Positions 28,091 through 34,696 of a DNA stretch of 48,778 nucleotides are shown here, in pieces. The position numbers were made by a program, and so were the translations under genes. The notes under the pieces are model-generated. The model was not told the origin of the DNA, did no database searches, and saw only the letters and a program-made list of their open reading frames with translations. Position 1 is the stretch's first letter, and each line of letters starts with the position of its first letter. The DNA is from Hyphomonadaceae bacterium (GTDB lineage: Bacteria; Pseudomonadota; Alphaproteobacteria; Rhizobiales; Hyphomicrobiaceae): NCBI GenBank assembly GCA_019747815.1, contig JAIEQJ010000083.1, positions 1 through 48,778 on the forward strand, given 5' to 3'.

Positions 28091-28249
28091 TAGTCCCTCT
28101 TCCCGCTTGCGGGGAGTGGGGGATGGCGGCTGCATACTCAGCGGGTAGGAATTGTCTGCCCCTCACCTCGTGCCGGAGGCACGGCTCCGCCGTGACCCTC
28201 TCCCCGCAGACGGAGCATGTGGATAGGTTGGCGTGGCGCGGGGAGAGGG
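28091..28249. repeat. Two related GC-rich palindromes
   Basis: Two inverted repeats share the theme CCCTCTCCCCGC. The first is 28095–28106 against 28109–28120 (10 of 12 pairs). The second is a perfect 12-bp pair, CCCTCTCCCCGC at 28196–28207 and GCGGGGAGAGGG at 28238–28249, with a 30-base loop. Such repeats are common between genes in alphaproteobacteria. They occupy most of the gap upstream of the dehydratase and may also end transcripts. Confidence 0.75.
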
Positions 28250-28256
28250 AGATTCG

Positions 28257-28350
28257 CTAGTGTGATGATCGAGAAATTCGCCCTTCCTCGCAGCACACCT
28301 ACTGAGCGAATTTCTCGATCTGAATCACACTAGAACCATGAGCTTGCTAG
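28257..28350. repeat. CTAG-bounded hairpin repeat, copy A, with 21-bp linker
   Basis: A long hairpin (28257–28333) begins CTAGTGTGAT and ends ATCACACTAG, with inner arms GATCGAGAAATTCGC and GCGAATTTCTCGATC; the right arm has three unpaired bases (TGA on the plus strand). It is followed by a 21-bp linker (28330–28350) that starts and ends with CTAG. The linker recurs exactly at 48619–48639 beside a related hairpin. The last CTAG supplies the TAG stop of the S41 peptidase gene. Confidence 0.88.
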
Positions 28351-29780
28351 TTGCTGCGGCTCGGCGCATCACCTTGCGGCGCGGTGCGCGATCGGGCCCG
28401 GCCGACAAGAAAATCGACCGCCACATCGAGCACCGGATCGGCGCCCTGCGCATAGGGGACGGGCCGGGCCACCTCGATGTCGGGGGCGACACCGGGGCCC
28501 TCCAGAACGTCGCCGTCGATCTCGAGACCGGACACGGCAACGTAGAGCAGGTTATCGCCCGGCATCGCGAAGGCGCGGGCAGCGCTGACCGCCCCGGCCG
28601 TGCGCGTGCCGATCAGCGGGCCCTGGCGCTCGCGCTTGTAGGCATGCACGAACAGCTCGCCCGTGCTGCGGGTGTGGTGGTCGATGAGAACGGCCGTCCT
28701 CCCCCGCACGGCGCGGGAAGCCTGGGACTTGTCGCGCGACCCCATGAGCGGACCGCGCGGATCGAGGAGATCGAGGTAGCGCGTGGCGGTGGTGGCCGTG
28801 CCGCCGATCTTGCCCCGCATGTCGATGATCAAGCCGTCGAGAGGCGCGGGGGGAGACTCGCCCCTGTCGCCCTTCGAGCGTGCAGGGCGTTCGCTGATGC
28901 CGAGGCGGGACAGCGCGCCTTGCAGGGCTTTGCCCGATTCCTCGCCGACCGAGGCCCATACATGCACGTAGCCGATGCGCCGTCCCTCCCGCTCGATCAC
29001 ACGCACGCTGGCCCGCGTCGCCTCGCGAAAGGCATGCAAGGGCGCGATGCTCATGACCCTGATGGGAAACGTCTCGGCGGGACCGCCTGGTGTGCGCCTG
29101 ACCGAGACGGCGACGTCATGCCCAACCCGTCCGCGGAAGGAGCGAACGGGATGATAGGGTGCGCCGTCGACCGTGAGGATTTCATCGCCGACCTTGAGAC
29201 CCGCGCGCTGGGCCGGCGATCCCTCGAGGACGGCATCGACAAAGTCGCGACCGTCGATGCGCACGGAGAAATGGCCGATGCCCGCATACGTCACGCCCGC
29301 GCCCCAGAAACGATCGTCGAACTCCGCCTGCGGCATGGACGCGCCGCCGAACACCGCCATCAGGATGTAGTAGTCGACGTCGTCGGGCGTCAGCAGACCG
29401 GTATGCGAGGTCTTGAGCTCGCCGAGCAGGGCATTGATCCGGCGCGCGGCCTCCTCCAAGCTCGGCGCCTCGATCACGCTCGGGCGCGCCTCCGCTGCGC
29501 GCTTCTCCCAGCCGACGGTTGAGAGCCGCTCCTTGTCCCAGAAATTCTTGGCAGTGGTTGCAACGACCGCGTCGAACAGGCGCCCGAACTCTTCCGTCGT
29601 GGATGCGCCCTGGGGTGCGCCCTGGACCTCGGGCTGAGGGCGCGGCGCCTCCTGCGCCAGCAGTACCGTCGGCGCCGCCAGAGCAGCGGCCACGACGAAC
29701 GCGGCACACAGGCGCGCGATGCGGCCCCGCCAGCAGCGATCGCGGGCCTGCAAGGCCGGGGCGGAAGCGGGCTGCAGCAT
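28347..29780 (-). CDS. S41-family peptidase homologue with PDZ domain
   Basis: A 477-residue exported protein. A hydrophobic signal lies at residues 22–42 (IARLCAAFVVAAALAAPTVL). A PDZ domain is seen around GSPAQRAGLKVGDEILTVDG, then a C-terminal S41 domain with LDGLIIDMRGKIGG and HHTRSTGELFVHAYK, where Ser is the likely nucleophile. Where Ser-Lys type CTPs have a Lys (TFGKG), this protein reads TRTAGAV, so that dyad is missing. A GGAGG box precedes ATG 29780. The stop codon falls inside the CTAG of a repeat element, so the last residues may be altered by its insertion. Confidence 0.87.
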   Translation of the reverse strand: MLQPASAPALQARDRCWRGRIARLCAAFVVAAALAAPTVLLAQEAPRPQPEVQGAPQGASTTEEFGRLFDAVVATTAKNFWDKERLSTVGWEKRAAEARPSVIEAPSLEEAARRINALLGELKTSHTGLLTPDDVDYYILMAVFGGASMPQAEFDDRFWGAGVTYAGIGHFSVRIDGRDFVDAVLEGSPAQRAGLKVGDEILTVDGAPYHPVRSFRGRVGHDVAVSVRRTPGGPAETFPIRVMSIAPLHAFREATRASVRVIEREGRRIGYVHVWASVGEESGKALQGALSRLGISERPARSKGDRGESPPAPLDGLIIDMRGKIGGTATTATRYLDLLDPRGPLMGSRDKSQASRAVRGRTAVLIDHHTRSTGELFVHAYKRERQGPLIGTRTAGAVSAARAFAMPGDNLLYVAVSGLEIDGDVLEGPGVAPDIEVARPVPYAQGADPVLDVAVDFLVGRARSRTAPQGDAPSRSN

Positions 29781-29894
29781 TCTCCAACCTCCGCGGCACC
29801 CGCGGACAGACGCCGGAGCCGCCAGGCGATTTGAAGGGAGCAGGCGGCCGTTGCGCCAGTTAAAGCTTGGTAAGCTGCACGAACAATCGCGTGA

Positions 29895-30626
29895 TCACCC
29901 GGCGATCAGGCCGCCATCGACGAGCACCTCGGAGCCGGTGGTGAAGGAGGAGGCGGGCGACAGCAGCCACACCACGGTGTCGGCCACCTCCTGCGGCCGG
30001 CCGAGGCGGCCGATGGGGATCTGGGCGTGCAGCTTGGCCATCGCCTTGGCGGGATCGGGACGGCCCTTCACCATGGCGTCCACCATGTCGCCCTCGATGA
30101 AAGCCGGATGCACCGAGTTGCATCTGACCGGCGGGCGCTTGCGCGCGCCCGCGAGCGCCACCGACTTGCTGAGCATGCGCACCGCGCCCTTGGAGGCGTT
30201 GTAGGCCGCGAGATTGGCCCCGCCCACGATGCCGGAAGCCGACGAGATGTTGACGATCGACGGGGCCTTGGATTTGGCCAGCAGCGGCATGGCGTACTTG
30301 CAGCCGAGGAAGACGCCGTCGGCATTGACGGCCATCACGCGCCGCCACTCGGCAAAGCTCGTCTGCTCCACATCGCCTGGCGTGCCGACGCCGGCGTTGT
30401 TGACGAGCCCGTCGAGGCGGCCGTGGCTGCGCTCGATCGTGGCGGCCGCTGCCTTCCAGCTCTCCTCGCTCGTCACATCGAGCGCGATGTCGACCTTGCC
30501 GCGGCTTGCAAGGTCGCTGCGGATGGCCGTGCCACCGGCCGCCTCGATGGCGCTGCACATGGCACACCCCAGCGTGCCGAGCGCGCCGGTGACGAGCACG
30601 ATGTGGTCCTTCAGTTGAGCACTCAT
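29895..30626 (-). CDS. Short-chain dehydrogenase/reductase
   Basis: A 243-residue classical SDR. The cofactor motif TGALGTLG is near the N-terminus, NNAG follows, and the catalytic pair is YNASK with a preceding Ser in NISSASGIVGG. The C-terminus STGSEVLVDGG-like pattern reads TTGSEVLVDGGLIAG. ATG 30626 follows a GGAGGAGA box and overlaps the stop of the upstream membrane-protein gene by four bases (ATGA). With the crotonase upstream it suggests acyl-CoA or hydroxyacid oxidation. The substrate is unknown. Confidence 0.92.
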   Translation of the reverse strand: MSAQLKDHIVLVTGALGTLGCAMCSAIEAAGGTAIRSDLASRGKVDIALDVTSEESWKAAAATIERSHGRLDGLVNNAGVGTPGDVEQTSFAEWRRVMAVNADGVFLGCKYAMPLLAKSKAPSIVNISSASGIVGGANLAAYNASKGAVRMLSKSVALAGARKRPPVRCNSVHPAFIEGDMVDAMVKGRPDPAKAMAKLHAQIPIGRLGRPQEVADTVVWLLSPASSFTTGSEVLVDGGLIAG

Positions 30627-30880
30627 CGCGACGGTCTCCTCCTTCGCAGGCCCAACGAGCGGCCCATGCTGAATGTTGCATAGAACATGATGAGGCTCAT
30701 GAGGCCGCTCAGCGCAAGAATGTGCATAAAGCCGCTGACACTGCCAGACGTCGTGACCACGCCTTGATACGAGACGGCCTGCATCACGAGGACGGCGCAC
30801 GCAACGGCCGCCGGTGCCCACCAGCCCAGCAGCTTGTAGCCCAGGAAGGCGGAGAGCAGTGCACCGGCGAGCAGCAGCAT
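30623..30880 (-). CDS. Small three-helix membrane protein
   Basis: An 85-residue hydrophobic protein with about three membrane helices: residues 2–18 (LLLAGALLSAFLGYKLL), 20–38 and 48–68, then a basic tail RSLGLRRRRPSR. It starts five bases after the crotonase stop and overlaps the SDR start by four bases, so all three genes are translationally linked. I do not recognise a family. The tight coupling argues that it is a real gene, perhaps anchoring the enzymes or transporting their substrate. Confidence 0.72.
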   Translation of the reverse strand: MLLLAGALLSAFLGYKLLGWWAPAAVACAVLVMQAVSYQGVVTTSGSVSGFMHILALSGLMSLIMFYATFSMGRSLGLRRRRPSR

Positions 30881-30884
30881 GGCC

Positions 30885-31682
30885 TCAGATGTCCGTGAAG
30901 TCGCCGTGGCGGCCCTTGCCGTCGGCAAAGCGCGTGGCGCCGCGGATGCCCTCGGCCCTGACGATGTGCGCGCTCGTCGCCCACTCGCTCTCCAGGCCCT
31001 CCCGCACGGACTTGCCCCAGGCGCGATAAGCCGAGAGGCGGTCGGCGCGCATGCACTCCTGCGGGAAGCGGGCGATCTCCTGCGCCATGGCCTCGGCGGC
31101 CGCGCGGGCCTTGCCATGGGGGACGACGGTCTCGCACAGGCCGATGCGGTAGCTCTCCTCCGCCGTCACCTTGCGGCCGGTCATGATGATCTCCAGCGCC
31201 TTGCCCATGCCGACCAGGCGCGGCAGGCGCACGGTGCCGCCGTCGATCAGCGGCACGCCCCAGCGCCGGCAGTAGACGCCGAAATAGGCGCTCTCGGCCA
31301 TCACGCGCACGTCGCTCCACATGGCAAGCTCCATGCCGCCGGCCACCGCCGGACCTTCGACGGCGGCAATCACCGGCTTGGAGAGCTGCAGGCGCGAAGG
31401 GCCGAGCGGCCCGCGCGGCGCCTTGCTGCCGCCCTTGGGAAAGTCGAGGTTGCCGACCGGATTGTCCTGGTCAAGATCGGAGACGGACTTGAGATCCCAG
31501 CCGGCGCAGAAGGCGCCGCCCTCGCCCCAGAACACCGCCACATGCGCGGATGTGTCGGCGTCGAACCGCTCGAAGGCGGCCACCAGGTCGTCGGCGCTCT
31601 TGGGGTCCATGGCGTTGCGCGCCTCGGGCCGGCTGTGGATCACGGTCCAGACCGACCCGGACTTCTCGATGCGAACGCTCAT
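30885..31682 (-). CDS. Enoyl-CoA hydratase/isomerase (crotonase) family protein
   Basis: A 265-residue crotonase fold. It opens with HSRPEARNAMDPKSADDL, has the oxyanion-hole segments GGAFCAGWDLKSV and VEGPAVAGGMELAMWSDVRV, and the catalytic-region segment WGVPLIDGGTVRLPRLVGMG. Single-domain crotonases hydrate, isomerise or cleave acyl-CoAs. A strong AGGAGG box precedes ATG 31682. It is the first gene of the crotonase–membrane protein–SDR operon and diverges from a CoA-transferase gene across a 120-base gap, which hints at one acyl-CoA catabolic route. Confidence 0.92.
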   Translation of the reverse strand: MSVRIEKSGSVWTVIHSRPEARNAMDPKSADDLVAAFERFDADTSAHVAVFWGEGGAFCAGWDLKSVSDLDQDNPVGNLDFPKGGSKAPRGPLGPSRLQLSKPVIAAVEGPAVAGGMELAMWSDVRVMAESAYFGVYCRRWGVPLIDGGTVRLPRLVGMGKALEIIMTGRKVTAEESYRIGLCETVVPHGKARAAAEAMAQEIARFPQECMRADRLSAYRAWGKSVREGLESEWATSAHIVRAEGIRGATRFADGKGRHGDFTDI

Positions 31683-31696
31683 GACACCTCCTGGCA

Positions 31697-31720
31697 GCTA
31701 CTGTGGCAAGCGGCTACTGT
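31697..31720. promoter_or_regulatory. Tandem GCTACTGT repeats in divergent promoter region
   Basis: GCTACTGT occurs at 31697–31704 and 31713–31720, 16 bases apart, in the gap between the divergent crotonase and CoA-transferase genes. Direct repeats in such a place could be a regulator site. The spacing is not an exact helical repeat multiple, so the call is weak. Confidence 0.3.
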
Positions 31721-31802
31721 ATACCGCTGCCGAGGGAACCGCAGCAAAACCGGGTCGTCGTCTCACCCCGTTCGGAAGCGGCGAGGCGAGAGAAGGGACA
31801 CC

Positions 31803-32978
31803 ATGCCGAGCATCGCCGATGCCATGACTGCGCACGCAACCCTGCCAAGGGACGGCACCAAGCCGCTCACCGGCACACTCGTCGTTTCCCTGGATCAGGC
31901 CGTTGCCGCGCCCATGACGGCACGGCGCCTGGCCGATGCCGGCGCACGCGTCATCAAGCTGGAACGCCCGGAAGGCGATTTCGCCCGCTCCTACGACGAC
32001 ATCGTCAAGGGGCAATGCACGCACTACGTCTGGCTCAATCGCGGCAAGGAATCGGTGATTGCCGACCTCACCAAGCCGGAGGACCGGCGCCTGTTCGAAG
32101 CCATGCTGGCCCGGGCCGACGTGTTTCTGCAGAACCTGAAGCCGGGCGCCCTGGCCAAGCTCGGCTACCCGATCGAAGGCCTGCGCGCGCGCCATCCCAA
32201 GCTCATCTGCTGCTCGATCTCGGGCTACGGCGAGGAAGGCCCCTATCGCGACCGCAAGGCCTATGACCTGCTGATCCAGGCCGAGTCGGGCCTGGCTTCG
32301 ATCACCGGGGGACCGGACGCTCCAGCGCGTGTCGGGGTTTCCCTGGTCGACATCGGCACCGGGCTGCATGCGTACGAGGCGATCTTGGAGGCGCTCATTG
32401 CGCGCGGGCGCACGGGGCAAGGCGCCGACATCCGCGTTGCCATGTTCGACGCCATGATGGAGTGGATGGCGGTACCGCTGCTGTTCGGCGAGCACGGCGC
32501 GCCGCCCAGGCGCATGGGGCTCACGCATTTCAGCGTGGCACCCTACGGCGTCTTCCCAACGCGGGACGGCAGCCCGATCCTCATTGCCGTGCAGAACGAC
32601 CGCGAGTGGTCGATGTTCTGCAACGAGGTGCTGGGCCGGCCCGAGCTGGCGACCGACCCGCGTTTTGCCACCAATCCGGCGCGCGTTGCCCATCGGGCAG
32701 AAACCGACGGGTTGATCGGACACCATTTCGCCACCCAGGACGTGGAGGCGCTGTCGCGAAAGCTCGACACCGCACAGATCGCGTTCGCGCGCGTCAACGA
32801 CGTGGCAGGCGTGCTGCGGCATCCGCACCTGCGGCGCGTGACGGTGGCCTCGCCCAGCGGTCCCGTCACATTGCCGGCACCGCCGGCCCGCGTCCTCGGC
32901 GGGGGGGATGCAAGCTTTGGACCCCTGCCTGCGCTCGGCGAGCACACGGAGAAGGTGCGGCAAGAATTCCTCGGCTAG
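31803..32978 (+). CDS. CaiB/BaiF-type (family III) CoA-transferase
   Basis: A 391-residue family III CoA-transferase that moves CoA between carboxylic acids. The start is ATG 31803, after GAAGGGA. The catalytic Asp is Asp155 in KAYDLLIQAESGLASITGG. Other family parts are VVSLDQAVAAPMTARRLADAGA, the lysine-rich VIKLERPEGDFAR, and GYGEEGPYRDRKAYD. It is divergent from the crotonase operon, with which it may form a degradation unit. Donor and acceptor acids are unknown. Confidence 0.93.
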   Translation: MPSIADAMTAHATLPRDGTKPLTGTLVVSLDQAVAAPMTARRLADAGARVIKLERPEGDFARSYDDIVKGQCTHYVWLNRGKESVIADLTKPEDRRLFEAMLARADVFLQNLKPGALAKLGYPIEGLRARHPKLICCSISGYGEEGPYRDRKAYDLLIQAESGLASITGGPDAPARVGVSLVDIGTGLHAYEAILEALIARGRTGQGADIRVAMFDAMMEWMAVPLLFGEHGAPPRRMGLTHFSVAPYGVFPTRDGSPILIAVQNDREWSMFCNEVLGRPELATDPRFATNPARVAHRAETDGLIGHHFATQDVEALSRKLDTAQIAFARVNDVAGVLRHPHLRRVTVASPSGPVTLPAPPARVLGGGDASFGPLPALGEHTEKVRQEFLG

Positions 32979-33073
32979 GGCGCCACGCCAGCTTTGCGCG
33001 CCCAGCCAGGCGAGATGCCGCAGCCGAGCACGGCTTCCCCGCCGACAGGCGCGCGCAAGCCGGTCGTCGCAAA

Positions 33074-33092
33074 TGCACCCATACAGGGTGCA
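33074..33092. promoter_or_regulatory. Inverted repeat upstream of Nramp transporter
   Basis: A perfect 7-bp pair TGCACCC / GGGTGCA with a five-base spacer, 97 bases before the transporter start. A looser set of TTGC/GCAA half sites follows at about 33119–33160. Manganese and iron uptake genes in alphaproteobacteria are often controlled by Fur-type regulators (Mur, Irr), so an operator role is likely. The sequence does not clearly match a consensus I can quote. Confidence 0.5.
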
Positions 33093-33188
33093 AAGCACCT
33101 TCCCGCGTCCATTTTCAGCATTGCGAATGACTTGCAACAGCAATAATTTGCGACCATCGCAGTGGGGCCGCCGCCAGGGAGTGGCGCA

Positions 33189-34553
33189 GTGCAGAAAGAA
33201 ATTGCGCGATCCACAAAGACCGCCGTGCGCCATGCGGGATGGCGGCGCGAGCGGGGCGAGGCTGCGCTCTCCGATGTCTTTCGCACGATCAAGGTCGGGG
33301 GACCGACCAGCGCCCGAAGACTGGCTGCCTTCCTCGGCCCAGGGTATCTGGTGGCCGTCGGCTACATGGACCCCGGCAACTGGGCGACCTCGCTCGCCGG
33401 CGGCTCCAAGTTCGGCTACACGCTGCTCGTCGTCGCGCTGATCTCCAACATCATGGCGATCGTGCTGCAGGCGCTGTGCGCGCGCCTTGCCATCGCCTCC
33501 GGCCGCGACCTGGCGCAGGCCTGCCGCGACGCCTACCCGCGCTGGGCGGCCTATCCGCTGTGGCTTGCCGCCGAGATCGCCATCATCGCCACGGACATCG
33601 CCGAAGTCATCGGCACGGCGATCGGGCTCAACCTGCTGTTTGGCATTCCGCTCGAGATCGGCGTCGTGCTGACCGCGCTCGATGTGTTCCTGATCCTCTA
33701 TCTGCAGCGGCTGGGCTTTCGCTATCTCGAGGCCCTGATCATCACGCTGCTCGGTGTGATCGCGGCCTGTTTCGCGATCCAGATCGCGCTGGCCAATCCG
33801 GAATGGGGGCCCCTCATCCGAGGGTTCGCACCGACCACGGAGATCGTGCGCAATCCCGAGATGCTCTACCTCGCCATGGGCATTCTCGGCGCCACGGTCA
33901 TGCCGCACAATCTCTACCTGCACTCCGCCATCGTGCAGACAAGGGCCTATGGGGAATCGCTGCCGGAGAAGCGCGAGGCGCTGAAGTTCGCCACCATCGA
34001 TTCGACCCTCGCGCTGATGTTTGCGCTGCTGGTCAATGCCTCGATCCTGATTCTGGCGGCCGCCAGCTTCCACAAGGCCGGCAACACGAACGTGGTCGAC
34101 CTCGGCCAAGCCTCGACGCTGCTGCAACCGCTGCTGGGCTCGGCCATCGCACCCACGCTGTTCGGCATCGCCCTTCTGGCCTGCGGCCTCAACTCCACGG
34201 TGACGGCAACGCTGGCCGGACAGGCGGTGATGGAGGGGTTCATCGACATCCGGCTGGCCCCCTGGCTGCGCCGGCTCTTCACGCGCGCCATCGCCATCAT
34301 GCCGGCGGCGGGCGTGACGATCCTCTACGGCGAGCAGGAAACCGGCAAGCTGCTGATCCTGAGCCAGGTGATCCTGAGCCTGCAATTGCCTTTTGCCGTG
34401 GTGCCACTGGTGCTGTTCACCGCCGATCGCGCCAAGATGGGCGCCCTGCGGGCTCCGACATGGCTCGTCATCTTTGCATCCGCCATCGCCGCATCCATCA
34501 TCGCGCTCAATATCAAGCTGCTGTGGGACCAGGTGACGGGCTGGCTGTCCTGA
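33189..34553 (+). CDS. Nramp-family divalent metal transporter
   Basis: A proton-coupled Mn2+/Fe2+ importer of the inner membrane. GTG 33189 follows GGGAG at seven bases and gives 454 residues; a GTG at 33162 is in frame too. About eleven helices are seen. The metal-binding motifs are intact: [14 protein letters not shown] in helix 1 and [19 protein letters not shown] in helix 6. It has no partner gene nearby. The length and motifs fit bacterial MntH; metal choice cannot be settled from sequence. Confidence 0.95.
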   Translation: MQKEIARSTKTAVRHAGWRRERGEAALSDVFRTIKVGGPTSARRLAAFLGPGYLVAVGYMDPGNWATSLAGGSKFGYTLLVVALISNIMAIVLQALCARLAIASGRDLAQACRDAYPRWAAYPLWLAAEIAIIATDIAEVIGTAIGLNLLFGIPLEIGVVLTALDVFLILYLQRLGFRYLEALIITLLGVIAACFAIQIALANPEWGPLIRGFAPTTEIVRNPEMLYLAMGILGATVMPHNLYLHSAIVQTRAYGESLPEKREALKFATIDSTLALMFALLVNASILILAAASFHKAGNTNVVDLGQASTLLQPLLGSAIAPTLFGIALLACGLNSTVTATLAGQAVMEGFIDIRLAPWLRRLFTRAIAIMPAAGVTILYGEQETGKLLILSQVILSLQLPFAVVPLVLFTADRAKMGALRAPTWLVIFASAIAASIIALNIKLLWDQVTGWLS

Positions 34554-34696
34554 CCGCACGCGCGGTGCAGCATCCCGCGCAAGTTGCAGCCGCACCGACC
34601 ACGCCGAGCATAAAGCCAATATGCTGCCGAAGCTTGCGCGCCCGGCCTGTTCTTCTATGAAGGAGGGGACACGGCTCTCCTCCAGGCGAAGCAGAC

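Noticed and set aside
28046-28166. N-terminal extension of the IlvD/Edd dehydratase to 28166
   Set aside because: The added residues are translated from repeat DNA and match no family sequence; ATG 28046 has an AGGA box and a family-like N-terminus.
31698-34619. A 973-codon minus-strand frame opposite the CoA-transferase and Nramp genes
   Set aside because: Both plus-strand genes have intact family motifs; the antisense frame has low-complexity composition and spans an intergenic region.
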